Source: Drosophila miranda
Lineage: Eukaryota; Arthropoda; Insecta; Diptera; Drosophilidae
DNA: 64,000 bases
Reading direction: 5' to 3'
NCBI RefSeq assembly: GCF_003369915.1
Contig: NC_046675.1
Span: forward strand, 12,524,001 to 12,588,000
The position numbers were made by a program, and so were the translations under genes. The notes under the pieces are model-generated. The model saw only the letters and a program-made list of their open reading frames with translations, did no database searches and had not been told where the DNA came from. Numbering within the stretch: position 1 is the stretch's first letter; every line of letters begins with the position of its first letter. Below, piece by piece: positions 1 to 13,296 of the stretch.

Positions 1-3000
1 GTAATAAAATTATGCATGTGGGAGACCGTACCCTGGCACTAGCTTCTGCATTGGTTAAATATTTACCGCCTCTCGACTGCACCGTCGTCGTCCCTGTTGT
101 CGTTTGTTTGACTAGCGTAAATATACAACTTGGCCAACAACATCAGCCATGGGTGGCAGCAATAACAAAAAAAAACCAACAAAAAACAAGAAAAAACCAC
201 GCCACATAAATAACAACAAATGCAACAGCCATGTGACATAGACAACCTGGCTGCCACATGCGCATGCATCCGCCCCGAACTTGGCGCTGGTGCAACTTGA
301 TTATGCCATAAACCAATACGAGACCCAAAGGCGAACGCATTTCTGTATGCCCTCCAAAGAGAGGGGTATCCTGATTACGGTCAGGGTTTTGGGCATCGAA
401 AAAGGGTTATCCACTATCCCGGCATAACCATCTGTTCTCCCAGTTTGAGAGAAGACAATGGGTGTCCAAGCTAGCCATAACAAAATTACTACAACATATA
501 GCTTTTATCTAAGGAACCCTCTATATTTAATATCATTTAGAAGAGCTGTGGGTGCGCTTTTAGAATTTAGGAGCAGTCCATCAACCACTAGATTGGCTTG
601 TAAGTTGAGGTTTTGTTTTTGCACTCTCGGGCATTCTCTTTAGCACTTTTTGCTTGTGCGTCTCAAGTCAAGCATCAATATACCGCGTCCTGTGGGAGCC
701 CCCTTTACGTGCTCACTCTTTATGTCGAATATATGTACATAAAACCAGAGATATCTTCTAGATTGGAGCTAGACCGAGGAACTGCTTTATTCTAAGTAGG
801 TATATAGAAAGTTAGGCTGCCCCTTTTTCACAGTGAAACTGAAGACTAAACGGCCTTCTTGATGGATTTTAGGATACAATTATAGGAACCACTTGTATAT
901 TTTACTATAATTATCTTTGGACATCCATAAGATAGACAACGAAGTGATTCCAAATAGCATTATCATGAATATTATCGACTATCAATCAGTTCTGCTATAT
1001 ATTAATTAAACAAAGAATTCCCAAGAGCATACACAGTTCCTCTTTCCACAGTCACATTTAATGGATTTTTTCTTTAGTTACGCATTGGATTTTTTTTTTT
1101 CTTTCAGAGTGGGGTAGAGGTCTGTCGGACAGGTACTGTTGCGTCGTTGCAGTCTGCTGCTGCTTGCTGGCTAGCCATTAAGAGTCATCAGCATTCAAGG
1201 CGGTCAACTACGATTTTTGAGTGCCAATTGCCTGCTCGGTCGGGTTTTACGTGCCCGCGTACCGAATCGGGTTTTACTGGGACTGGGACTGAGACTGAGA
1301 CCGAGACCGAGACTGGACTGGGGTTGAGAGGCCAAGAAAGGCGAAAAACCGAAAATCAAGATGGGGGCTCCAACTGCAATTGCAGCGGTTCGTTTTTTTT
1401 ATGTATTATTTGAACCCTGAACATGAAAATATTGACAGGTTTTTCTACTTCTTCGATGGTATCTTCCTACTGACTGCTGCCTGCTGCCTACTGCCACTTT
1501 TCCGCTGTCTTCTTCTGGCCTCAAGTTTGGTGTTGACCTCATTTTACAACAACAATACCAAAACATCGAGGAATTATGCAAAACTTTTGCTGACGGTGGG
1601 GGGACGGGACAGATGCGGGTCCAATAACCATAAACATTGATATGTTTATGTCCCAGAAGTGTGTCTGTGTGTGTGTGTGTGTTTGTATTTGTTTAGAGCA
1701 TACATATTTGCATTACAAAGTGAATCTAAAGTGAAGCTGGTACCGCTGGTTTCGAATCAAATTGATTTGGCCCATTTTAATGGTCAAGCCAGGCCTAGGG
1801 GCCTTCATGGAAACGATGGCCTACAGCCACCAGCGGAAGCACCTCAATGCAATGCGTTAGGGCCTTTTGTGAGGCAGGCCTGAAGGTGATCCACCTCCGC
1901 ATTGTGTTTGAATCAAGTCGATTGCGGCATGAGTGCTCCCCCCTCAAGACCCTCCCTTGGGGGTTTTCTATGAAATACCACACTTCCACCCATGTGCCGA
2001 CTCATCGCTGAACAATTTGACAGCGCAATTTAGTTGAAAATAACAACAATTATGCTTCTTTTTTTCTTTTTTTTGATGATGAAATTGCAGCAGCAGCTTG
2101 GAAATCGCGCACGCGTTTTGCATGCGGCGGTAAAGCTGCTCGCGCGCGTTTTTGCTAATCGCGCAATCAAACACACACGCACACCGATGCAGATCCGTAC
2201 ATGACTTGGCTGAAGAGTAAAAGGGAGAGGCTGAAGCATAACAGGAAAAGAGACAGAGAGGGATATGGACACGGCCCGAGGGGTATATTGATACCAAGGT
2301 GCGATTCGTGTGGTTGGAGAGCTGCACCACCGTACCATCTAATTAATATACCTTTTGCCGCAGCCAAGGCACACGAAAGAGAAAGAGGAGCAAAAGAGAG
2401 ACACAACTTGGCAACAGCTAGAGAGGCGCCTGCGTGCGCGGTTGAAAACGCGCGTAAGTTTCGGCGGCAACGGCGACGGCCCGCAGGTGGCGGAGAAAGT
2501 TACCAACATTTAAGCCACTCTTTTTTTGTTGTCGGTTGTCTGCCTATTGTTGCTGTTGCTGTTGCCCAAGCTCTTGCTGGTGGCCACAAAAGCAATAAAA
2601 AAAAGCCAAAAGCAGAAGCGCGCTGGAAAATAAATTTGTTTAAAAAACAAAATTCAAGAAAAAAAAAAAAGAAAAAAAAACAACAACATAGGAGTCGGGA
2701 CGGAACGGGCAGCAGCGGATGCAGAGCAGGGGAATTATGAAATCGCCGCCAATGGAATTCGAACTCGAAGTCGAATATTCGGATCCAATGTAAATGGTGC
2801 GAGAGAGAGCAGCAGCACAGCCAAGCCCGAAGTCGATCAGCCTGTTGCAGCCATCTCTTTCCTGCCGTTGGCTTTTATACATAAAAAATAAAACGAAAGA
2901 AAAAAGAAAAAACTCTTTCGCAATTTACAATAACGAACGAATTGGGGAGACCGACGCCCCCCCGCGGGGTAAGACAACTGGATTGGCTTGTAATTGAATA

Positions 3001-5250
3001 ATATTTCTAGTTGGCTTGCCACACGAAACGAAACCAAAACGACAGAAACGAAACACCAGAAACACACCAGCAGCAACAACAACAACAAAAAGTAGGAAGC
3101 GCCAATGCACTTGACAGAGTCCGCTGCCATATACCCTGGGCAGACAACGAGCATTACGATTTTGAGCAGATGTTTGGTCTCGTTATAAGATACGTAATAT
3201 GTAAACAACAGATCAGTATCAGTAATGGATCAGTAAGGGTATCTTAGCATCGGCTCTCGAATATCCTTTCTTGTTTTACTTGTTGTTGTTGTTGTTGCTG
3301 TGGCCGTAGGGGATTGTGTGGCATTTTTCACTTTTGCTTTTTATAGCCAGATGCGGCACCGTCGTCATCCGCCAATGTTTTGTTCGGAATTTATTTTGGA
3401 TTTTTGAAATTGCCGCTCTTCACATACATATGTAACTGTAATATCGGTTCAGGCCGTTCAGCCAGTTTTCTGTGCGTGTCAGTGCCTGTCCTCGTCATCG
3501 CCGCCGCAATCGTCCTCGTCTCTGTCTCGGCCAGATGTCGCACATTTCATTTTGGCATACTACTGGCAACTGGGAACTGGGAACTGGAAACTAGGGAAAC
3601 GGGGAAGAGGCCAAGGAAATCAAGTGACTTTCTACCAACAGCATCGACAGCAGCAGGCAGGCAGAAGGAAATGAGAAAAGTTGACAACGCAACAGGATGC
3701 CGCCTCTGGACATGGACATGGCACCACACCAGAGAGGCCCAGAGGCGGCGGCGCCCACTCATTCAGTTCCGTAATAGAAGAACTCAAGTGCCTCCTCAAG
3801 TGGGATTATGGTTTGAGGAAATGCACATTGATTGGAGGGAAGTAATGCTCGGAAGAGAGGGGCCGGAGAAAGTTGTCCAACATATGTTCCATTCCCCTGA
3901 TGCATGGGCCAGAACTTGTGATAGACGCCGCCGCCGCGGCCGCCGCCTCTTCGCCAGACATTGATAAGATTGTGTGTGTGGAAACAGTATTCCAACCCAA
4001 TTGCATAACTAACCAAATAGTGGCTTCTCTGCAGCGGCGGAGGCCAAAGTTCCGTTTCCCCCCCAATGGGGAAATTACAATTATAATTGCCAATCAGACA
4101 AGATAGAAAGTCGAAGGTCAGAGAGGCTGGTTTGTGGCTTTATTCTGGTTGGAGTGTGTGCACATACTATAAGACCCACTCGCTCTATATGGGAAAGATA
4201 TGGTGAAAATATAACTAACCTTGCTTTCTGGATGACGTCTGCTCTCAGGGACTAGGCCGTGAACGGGGGGTGACACGCGCACACACGCCGCCGTTAGTCC
4301 ACAAAGGAAATGCAAATGAAGTTGGGAGGATGGTCCGCTGGCTGGGCCCAAGAGACTGGTTGGAAGAGGCGGAAGAGCGTACTCCCGGTTGGCAACAACT
4401 AGTTTATTGTTGTATCTATTTTTTGGCTACTCTTCTGTGCACGCGTTGTCGGATTCTCAGAATAGAACTACGTTAATGGTACGAGTAGTACGAGTACGAG
4501 TAGTAGTTCTGCTTATCTTGTGCACTTTTCGCACACAAATCAACATAATTGGGGTTCGATATTGGTAATTTACGGTTTACATTTATATAACTCGACCAAT
4601 TGTGGCACTTTCGTTGGCTTTTGCTGGTTCACAGGTGTGTGCAAATGTGATTTCGATTTCTATTTTGTTTATATAAAAAATTGTTACGCCGCGGCGGTCA
4701 CGGGCTCTTTGTTGTTGCTGCGACGCGTACGTATTTCTTCTGCTCGGAATAGACCAAAGAGAGAGCGGGGGTGGCGGGGGGTCGCGATTAGCACTGACTT
4801 TGATTGACCAACTGTGTTGATGGCTGCACTTGAACTATCTGCTGCGTTATTTTCTTTTGGCCCACAATTATAACTATCTCGGGAAGGGACAAGTGCATTG
4901 GCTGCCGCGAACGAAAATCGAATGTGTTATCATTTTTGAGTCCACAAAAAACATATGTGCTAGAGATGCTAAAGGTTAAGTAATTATATCGGTACGTATC
5001 GCAACGACTCACAGGGGTGATGCAAAAAATATCGGTAGCTTAGTGCGATAGCTATTTCGATTTTTCTGAGGGACATTTTAATTTAGATGCAAGGAATTCC
5101 GTGCACACTGTAGCTGGGTAGGTATAATTTTAACCATTTATCGATGGGTGTTTTGTGCGGTTATTGGAACTTACCGGAATTTAATAATTTCAAAATAACT
5201 ACATGTAACGTGCCGTTCCGGAACTAGTACGTATTTTTAAATTTTACATT
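1..5250. other. Noncoding stretch, no gene recognised
   Basis: No open frame here looks like a protein; the longer ones are low-complexity or A/G-rich. What is visible: a CG- and GA-rich zone around 2.1-2.8 kb with GAGA-like tracts and runs of A, CAA/CAG triplets near 3.06-3.09 kb, and a GC-rich patch near 4.68-4.80 kb. This looks like 5' flanking, untranslated or intronic DNA of a gene lying left of the window, but no splice-supported exon could be assigned. Positions 3232-3285 resemble the tail of the dispersed element at 20.6 kb. Confidence 0.5.
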
Positions 5251-5280
5251 ACGTGTGTAATGTAAAAAGGAGACTATACT

Positions 5281-5339
5281 GCGGTATATTTCTAAGTGTT
5301 TGAAAGGTATATTTTATAAATAAGTCTGCGGTCACACTG
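5281..5339 (+). promoter_or_regulatory. Orphan Motif 6 / Motif 1 promoter-like cluster
   Basis: Two GGTATATTT cores (Ohler Motif 6-like, at about 5283 and 5306) precede a perfect Motif 1 match, CGGTCACACTG, at 5329-5339. This pairing is known from TATA-less promoters of broadly expressed Drosophila genes. No coding exon follows for 2 kb; the next plus-strand start is AdSS at 7394, which has its own weaker promoter motifs. It could be a distal AdSS promoter, the start of an unannotated RNA, or a remnant. The motif match is seen; promoter activity is inferred. Confidence 0.5.
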
Positions 5340-6585
5340 CTCGCCACTTAGCGGTTTTTTAAATTTTGTGGAACTTAATTTGTTTCTGGTCGTTGGTTTT
5401 TTGGGAGGCAGAGCTGCGTCAAATCGAGACGAATTGTTGGTTAAATCGGTGAGGTTAAAATCAAATCGTGTGTCAAATTCTTGGCCCCCAGCAGAGTAGT
5501 AAAAATTGAAACCCGGAATGATTTTTTGAACGCTTGCAAGAGCAAAAAAAAGTGATTAATTTTAACTCTGATGTCAATTTTTACCATCCCTCTTGACGCT
5601 GTTGCAGGTAAATAAAATGTGCAGAAGACCTGAGGATATTGATATAATTAAACAGTAACAGTCACTGCAGATGCCTTCTGCCATCTCACATCAACCTGGG
5701 TGGAAATGCAGTCAATAAAATGAAAAAAGTTAAAACAAGATCACAGCAGGAGCTACCAACGCCAGCGCGGATGCAATAGCAACAGTAGGTCCAGAAAAAA
5801 CACGCAAATTTTCTTTGCCAAGATGAATATTTGGCCAATTTTTTAATTACTTGAAACATTTTCTAGAGTTAAATTTGATTTTGGCGGGTCAAAAACACCC
5901 ACCAAACAACGACCAAAGCGGGAGAAATAAAGTACCATCTGAAATCAATGGTAAGTATTCTACCATCTGCTCCTCATTCAACAGCTTCCGAATACATGTT
6001 ATAATTCATATCAAAATATTTTTGTTATATCGTATTGATAGCGGCTTTCAAAACGGTAGTCACAAATTGTACCCTCGTGTGTTAAGTTTTTTAAGTATTA
6101 TTAATTACAATATAACCGATACTAAAATAGTATAGGAGTATTATCAAGATGAAAAGATGTATATTTAACCTTCTGGCCCGGTTCCGGTGGCTGTATTCCG
6201 GGCCGGCTATGACCAAAATATACTGCGTTAAAACCCTATTTGAGTGGCCCGCATTCTTTTTTTTGTACTCACATTCAAATTTTGGGTTTAACCACACAAA
6301 TCCGCGGTTCTGAGTCGACTTTACCCTTGTGTCCACGATCTATGATTTCTATAACTCAGTCCCCGTTTTCTGATAATTTTCACGCTAATATAATAATAGC
6401 TAATCCTATTCTATTCCTTATATTCCCAGTAGCGGATCCCAGCCCCCCCGATGTCCCCATACACCATCGAGTCTTCCTGGAATCCCGATAGATGGCGCGT
6501 CGCCCTCAGCCCTGGGCCAACTGTCGCTCAGGTGGGACTGGAACAAACCTTGTTATAGAAAAACATGGACTACAAATTAGCCAAT

Positions 6586-6885
6586 CTTGAAGAAAATTTA
6601 TTCATCAACGGCCTAAAATTATGTGGGCAGAACTAAGGGTTTTAGTTGGCCAGAATTATTCAACGGAATCTGTAAATTGACTATCCTAAAAACGCTAAAA
6701 CTTTTTTTGTTTGACCGATTTCGCTAAAACCTTTTTCAGACAAGATCCAATAAAAGCAAGTGGTTAAAATAAGCCAGTAAGGTAGAAAATTGATTCAATA
6801 ATCGGATAAAATTATGTGGGCAGGGCTGGGGGTTTTAGTTAGCCAGAATTATTCAAGGGAATCTCTAAATTGAGCAATATGAACG
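6586..6885 (+). repeat. Dispersed repeat, copy A (upstream of AdSS)
   Basis: Shares long stretches with 17446-17750 and 43912-44070, including the words AATAAAAGCAAGTGG, AAAATAAGCCAG, AGAAAATTGATTCA and AAATTATGTGGGCA in the same order and orientation. Within the copy a unit of about 190 bp is repeated (6613-6690 and 6805-6880). This copy lacks the Motif 6 segment that ends the other two copies. Family unknown to me; no coding capacity. Confidence 0.7.
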
Positions 6886-7311
6886 ACTATCGTCAAAATC
6901 AAACATACAATGCATCGAGGTATGACCGATGTTTCAATCTTTCCCATTTGAATAAAGGAATATTTTATGTTATTTTAGGTGTTTACTGGTGCTTTCATAG
7001 CGTTATTATTATAGGTTAGGTTAGGTTAAGGCGGTAGCCGGGAGGGGGGGGATGTTATTATTATAAAAAACAAATCTTAAAAATATTTAACATAGGACAA
7101 ATTAAACTTGACCTTTCATAGCAGTCTTTTATATTTCATTGTGGATCAAACTAATATATAAAAAAAGTACTTTTTGTCAATGCTTTTGTAAATAATTTGT
7201 AAATAAACTACAAGTTTATACTATAGTCGCTGTGTGCTGTGAAATTAAACTGTATGGTTAGTGGTAGCAGCAAAAACATCGGTAAACCTCGGCAAACATC
7301 GGCAAAATAAC

Positions 7312-7351
7312 ATCGATGCTCGAGAATCACATCACTACCGCGGTCACAACG
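7312..7351 (+). promoter_or_regulatory. Probable AdSS core promoter elements
   Basis: An ATCGAT (DRE-like) core lies at 7312-7317 and an imperfect Motif 1, CGGTCACAACG, at 7341-7351, about 50 bp before the chosen AdSS start codon. The pair is typical of housekeeping promoters in flies. Two mismatches in the Motif 1 match keep confidence moderate. Confidence 0.45.
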
Positions 7352-7393
7352 TGTTCGTTCTTGTCGCCTGTTTTCCGTGCTCGAGCCGTCGCA

Positions 7394-9083
7394 ATGTCAA
7401 CAACAAACGCCATCAACGGCAATCTCTACGAGCAATTGCACCAAGGACGGACGAATATGTACAAGTCGAAAGTGGACGTTGTCCTGGGCGCCCAGTGGGG
7501 TGACGAGGGCAAGGGCAAGGTGGTGGACATGCTGGCCTCCGAAGTGGACATCGTGTGCAGGTGTCAGGTGAGTAACCAGACCAATCAATCTCTGGGGGGT
7601 AAAGTAGAACGACTGATAACGCGGCCATAGTCCCATGACATCCTTGTCTGAAGGACATCCAATGCCGCTCACCCGGCTGCCAGTGTCGCCTCAGCATCTG
7701 AGTATTTCACAAGTAGATGGTCTTTTTTCAAACTATTATCGCCGCCGCATGCTTTCTCATTTGTATTTATCAATTCTGCGCCCGCCATGTGGCTGTGTAT
7801 GTGTCGGCGTCTGTGCTTGCTCAAGTGTTTGTATGTGGTTCGGCGCGGCGCATGTGTGTGCCTGTTCCGGGTCCAAGAGTATATTCTATAGAAGGTGAGG
7901 AATCGGCGTTGTGTCATATGCATCTGCATATGGTGTAATGCTTCTCAAAATATTTGGAGAATATGATAATAGTCTCCATTTTTCTGTACAGTATCTGGAA
8001 CTGCCTTACCTTCTTTATTCTATATATCTTGCCCGTTTTCATTCCTATTCCACGGTTCGAATCGCTTACATATACCATACACCATCTGTGTGTGTTTGTG
8101 TGTATTCCGTCAGCGAGTCTGCCAACCAAAATTCGTCACTTGTGCTCTCTCACGCTCTCTCGCCCTCGACTGACGTTAATTCCTTTCCGCTGTGCTGTTC
8201 CACATCACATCTGTTCTTGCTCAGCAGAACCCAGAACCACCAGCCAGGTTTACATAACCACCAACATCATTCAACCATGCCATGCCCCGTTGAGAGAAAA
8301 GCCCCCACGGGGGCACATGCAGTCATGTCAATGCAGATTCCCGCAATCCCTGGGTTACGGTAATCCTCTCCGCTTTTTTCTTTGGAACTGAGCATTCCGT
8401 GCCGGATGGTTTATGTCCCAATGACAACTTGTTGATATGCGCTTGGGCCTGTGCTTAGAACTACTTAAGTTCAATGAACGATATGAAATGGAGCCGGAGT
8501 CGAAGTCTCGTCCCCCTTCTCCTCTTTGGGTATGTCGATGCAACTCCTAGCAACACCGCAGAGCTGAAGCACTCTTATCAGAGCAGCTTTGTTATATAAC
8601 TGATAATTCTGTGGACTGAGTCACACGACTGACACGCCTCTCGGCGATTCCCATTACGCATATTGCGCAGTGAAAGGCCATGGACGGGGTCCGGATCTGG
8701 GACTATAATCGCGGCTCGGCATTTCCTCTTATCATGGCTTAGGAATACAAAAGTTGTACTAATTGTATGGTCTGTCCGTGGTACTGCGTAAACATTTTTT
8801 TGATTGTCTTGTTTTTGTTTTTTCGCAATGATTTGTGAAGGTTCCAGACTATTCACTCTTCTCTTTCTCTGCCTAATCACCATTATATACACACACACAA
8901 TTTTCATTTTCTATGTTCTTTACAGTATAGTATATAATGTTAGATTAGCAAAAGTCAAGCAAATTTTGTACAGTTGCCAAAACGAAAGAGAAAAACAAAT
9001 AAAATTTCTTTCTGGCGTCAACCTGGGGTGTTAGCGTATCTCTGAAATTCTTTACGATAGTTATAGGTATTTGTATGCGTTCT

Positions 9084-9127
<44 letters not shown>

Positions 9128-12100
9128 AACGTTTTCGATTTCATGCGACACAGTGTGGGGCACGTGGGCACTGATGGCCCCAAAAATGTGCTCGAAAAAC
9201 ACGGGACGGCTGTTATTCAATTGACACAAAAAAAAAAAAAATTTATTTATTTTTCATTTCGCTCAGGTTTTGTTTTTCTCTGCCGTAACACAAGCGAAAA
9301 AAAAACAAACAATGCTAATTTTGTATATCAACATTTAAACAATGTTTATACATATATTTCGATATATGTATGTATGTATGTATGGACATGGATGGGGGAT
9401 ATTTATATATTATATCATTTGGCAGATTTTCTGAAATGTTTTTCTTTTCATCTTTCATTCGTACAGGGCGGCAATAATGCTGGACACACTGTGGTGGCCA
9501 ATGGCACCGAGTTCGATTTCCATCTACTGCCGAGCGGCGTCGTGAACGAGAAGTGCATCTCGGTCATTGGTAAGTTTTGAGAGCAATGATACCGTGGATC
9601 GTCGAGTCAAGAAATGCAAGTTAAGGCCTAAGGCCAAGCAAGATAAATGTCTGTCAAGAAGGGTTTTCAATTGAAAGTAAGCCAACGATTTCTTTCCTTT
9701 TACATTTGATTTTCTTATTTTAAATTTAATGAAATTGTAACCACATTAATCGTACTGTGGTCGATGCCGAGAGAGATTCCACTGTCCCTACAAATGTATA
9801 CATACATAAATACTCTGCCTCTTTTCGTTTATTTTGTTTTCGCGAAATTTAATGTATCGAGAAAAACTGATATGGATGTATGTATGTACCCGTGTATATG
9901 GAGGAATTTCTGGCAAGATATAGTGCATCATTGACATTGGCTTGCGGGTCAGTCAAAGGGGTCTGTTTTTCGACTTTGATATCGCTCGCCCATGAAAATA
10001 AAAGGTTTTCTATTTTCGTGAATGGGCCGGGCCGGGCGGTGGGAAAATTCAAATAATTAAATCAAAGTTGGAAGCGGAAAAGTTGATTACGCTCTGTGCC
10101 TGGTGCTGCCTGCCAATGACGTCACCAAGGTCGTCATAGCTCTCTCCTGGTTACTTTTATCCTGGCTGCCCTTCTGCTTTGCAAAGTTTAATCGATGTTG
10201 TAGGTTGTGACATTGTTTACTCAGCAGCAGCAGAAGCAGCAGCAGCAACAACAAATTGTGCATTCTCATCGCTTGTCACAAGACTAATTTATGAGATAAT
10301 CAAAACAGAACAGAACAAAGCCCCCCCCATTGAAATTCCGCGAGTGTGTGTGTGCTGTTAAGATATCGTTTACGACACACACAAACACAACCACCCGCCC
10401 ACACAATCAACCGCAAAGGGGGGGGAGAGGAACAAATTATTCTAATCAGGCAATTAGCTTATTATTTTTAATTTCCAAACTTATTCCATGCCCAATTTGT
10501 AGAACAGAACCCGCTCAGCTCGCGTGCCCGAATCGTTTCGATGGGCTTCGCAATTTGTCAGCTTGTTATGAAATTTTCTGTCGGAATGTGAAAGATATAT
10601 GGGGGATTCTCATAAAGATTCAAACCACCTGATTCCGCCTGCATTCCGTTTTGGTATCAGACGTGCAAGATCTACTGCGAACTTGTGCAAGTAATACCTT
10701 ATCGCCACAATTCCGAGAAATTAGTGACCATATGTATCCTATAAAAACTGAATGTAGCTAGTATAAAAACCACTCGATAACGTAACAGCTCGTGTAAGGA
10801 CTTACTAGATAAGAGACTCAACTTGTTTTAGGGGCTCTATGGAGCATTGGATTGCTGTTTGGATTGTGTTTGCTCGAGTGCCAAGAAATTAAAGACAACC
10901 TTTCTGAGCAATTTTTCACAAATTGTATTAAAATGCAGGAAATAAGTTCCGAGAACATGCTTATTAATTAAGAAACGAGATCAACCTGAACCTGAGAGAA
11001 TGGGGGCCAACTTTAGTGCCTTTATGTAAGTCGTACTGCACTGCAATGGCATTAGTCACATGACTGCCAGACGCGCAATAGCCTGCTTCATTTATTACCC
11101 ATCAAATTTTCAGTTGCAGCAGTTGGGGGGATCCCGCAGATATTCTCAAAGGCCTGACGTAATTTTTTTATTTGTGCACTTTCAGGCAACGGTGTTGTCA
11201 TTCACTTGCCCTCGCTGTTCGACGAGGTGCTGAAGAACGAGGCCAAGGGTCTGCAGCACTTGGAGCACCGACTGATCATCTCGGATCGGGCGCATTTGGT
11301 GTTTGATTTCCACCAGCATGTGGATGGCATGCAGGAGGCTGAGAAGGGCGGCAAGTCCCTGGGCACTACCAAGAAGGGCATCGGTCCGGCCTACTCGAGC
11401 AAGGCCACCCGCAACGGAATCCGTGTGGGCGAGCTTCTGGGCGACTTTAATGCGTTCAGCGACAAGTGAGTGGCCCCAATCGTCATCCCGCTCCATATGC
11501 TGGATTGTAATTTATTGAAATTTGTATTCAGGTTCAAGTTGATTGTGGCCACACATCTGCGGCTGTTCCCATCGATAAATGTCGACGTCGAGGCGGAATT
11601 GACCCGCTACAGGGACTACGCTGAGAAGGTGCGTCCCTATGTCAAGGACACAATTTGCTTCTTACACACCGCCCTGCGCAACGGCAAGACCATCCTGGTT
11701 GAGGGCGCCAACGCGGCCATGCTGGACATTGACTTTGGCACGTATCCCTATGTGACCAGCAGCAACTGCAGCATTGGCGGCGTCCTTACCGGTCTGGGCC
11801 TGCCCCCTCAGACCATTGGCGAGGTCATTGGCGTGGTCAAGGCCTACACGACGCGAGTGGGAGACGGCCCCTTCCCCACCGAGCAGTTGAATGTGAGTGA
11901 AACGCCAAAAAGGAAAGAGATTCAGGTCGCTTACCAATGAGAATCCTTTGATATTTTTAGGAAATTGGCGACCTGCTGCAGACGCGCGGCTTTGAAGTTG
12001 GCGTGACCACGAAGCGAAAGCGCCGTTGTGGATGGCTGGACATACCGCTGCTGAGGTACACCTCGCTGGTGAACGGCTACACGTGCATTTGCCTTACCAA

Positions 12101-12389
12101 GCTGGATATCCTGGATACGCTGCCGGAGATCAAGGTGGCTGTGAGCTACAAGAAGGCCAATGGTGACAAACTGGATCACTTCCCGGGCACCATTGCCGAG
12201 CTGGGCAACATCGAGGTGGAGTACGCGGTACTACCCGGCTGGCAAACGTCCACGGAGCACATACGCAACTTCAAGGAGCTGCCGGAGAACGCACAACACT
12301 ACGTTCGCTTCCTGGAGAAAGAGCTGAGCGTGCCCGTGCGCTGGGTGGGCGTTGGCAAGGGCCGCGAGTCCATTATTAACGTGCACTAG
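7394..12389 (+). CDS. AdSS: Adenylosuccinate synthetase
   Basis: Catalyses GTP-dependent joining of IMP and aspartate to adenylosuccinate, the first committed step of AMP synthesis; cytosolic. Coding exons 7394-7567, 9467-9569, 11186-11465, 11532-11892 and 11961-12389 join in frame to 448 residues, the usual metazoan length. The GTP-binding loop [11 protein letters not shown] is at residues 32-42 and contains the catalytic Asp37; NNAGHT at 61-66 contains the catalytic His65. GIGPAYSSK and the basic substrate loop [10 protein letters not shown] are also intact. The start at 7394 gives the expected short variable leader; an in-frame ATG at 7316 would add 26 residues but overlaps promoter-like motifs. 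Introns 1 and 2 are long (1.9 and 1.6 kb). The calmodulin-like gene follows 0.9 kb downstream on the same strand. Identification is firm; the upstream ATG remains an alternative. Confidence 0.96.
9070..9126 (+). repeat. (TG)n microsatellite in AdSS intron 1
   Basis: An almost pure TG dinucleotide run lies between about 9083 and 9125. The intron around it (7568-9466) is otherwise AT-rich with a poly-A tract near 9228-9241 and a short GTAT repeat near 9365-9385; nothing else is recognisable there. Intron 2 (9570-11185) also shows no further gene. Confidence 0.9.
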
Positions 12390-13162
12390 TGCTAGCAAGA
12401 TGAAGCGACAACGTACTTATGAATACGGTATATGATGAGACGGAAGCGCTTTAATGCCCATTAGCCAGAGACGCGCAATGTAGCGAAAATGGCCTTTAAT
12501 TACTATCTAACCACAGAAATAACCTCCACAAATGCAACTTATATTTCGACTATCTTACAATATTTGGACACAAATTATTAGCCTATTGCTTTTTTAAGAT
12601 TTATTTCATAGTTTTTGATGTTCACAAATTTTATTTTGAGCGGCTCGTACCACGCATAATTTACTATAAATTCTTGTTTGATGAGGAGAGGACGTACTTA
12701 GTTTTTAAGATCATCAGGTGCAGTTTCAGATTTTGTATGCGATGAAGGAAGGGGAGGCAAATATTTTAATTGTACAATAACTATATGATGTTGTTTTAAT
12801 ATTTAAATACAACAAACCGTGTGCTCTGACTTGTGTAATTGTGTCGCAACAAAATACATTTTAATTGAAATCTTTTGGTGTTTCCTTGAGTATAAATTTA
12901 ATTAATTTTAAATTTTAAAAATAAATGTTGAGACGATTGATTTTAAACTAAGTAATTCGCAATATATTTTATAACGACATCACATTCCTTGTTTGCTATT
13001 TTTCCAAAGTTTGTCTTTTGCAGTCAAACGAACATCTTTAAATTTCCGCGCTTTAGTATAGAAGTCTATCGTTTATCGAGTTTCTAGTGTTGCAAAAGAG
13101 AGAAAGAGTAGCAGATTAGTGCTTACACCTGCAAAAACTCGACATATTTCCTTTATACATTG

Positions 13163-13173
13163 TGGTCACACTT
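13163..13173 (+). promoter_or_regulatory. Motif 1 promoter element of the calmodulin-like gene
   Basis: TGGTCACACTT matches Ohler Motif 1 (YGGTCACACTR) except at the last base and lies about 125 bp before the start codon. No TATA box is evident, as usual for Motif 1 promoters. Confidence 0.6.
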
Positions 13174-13296
13174 TTATTCTACTACCTGTTTGAGTTCGTT
13201 TCATTTTTTTTATTTATTTGCGTTTTCCGTCCATTCTGTTTACCTTATTTATTGTTAGTTTGTTCAATTTGTTAGTGTAGTAAAAAGACTTTAAAT

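Noticed and set aside
2201-2740. Open frame of 179 codons on the plus strand
   Set aside because: Composition is dominated by Lys, Arg and Ala from A/G-rich DNA with poly-A runs; no domain and no matching splice context.
5500-5570. AATGATTTTTTGAAC plus a small stem, reminiscent of the Sm site and 3' hairpin of U5 snRNA
   Set aside because: No U5 loop sequence, no upstream stem and no snRNA promoter element; only the Sm-like word matches.
7015-7036. GGTTAGGTTAGGTTA resembling a telomere-type repeat
   Set aside because: Only about three units; Drosophila telomeres are not made of such repeats and this string is common by chance and in dispersed repeats.
9083-9125. TG run as a possible Z-DNA regulatory element
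   Set aside because: Pure dinucleotide microsatellite in an intron; nothing but the run itself supports a function.
11182-11496. Antisense frames over AdSS, ZNHIT2, RpS30 and KaiR1D exons (for example this one)
   Set aside because: They mirror conserved sense codons and show no independent family signature.
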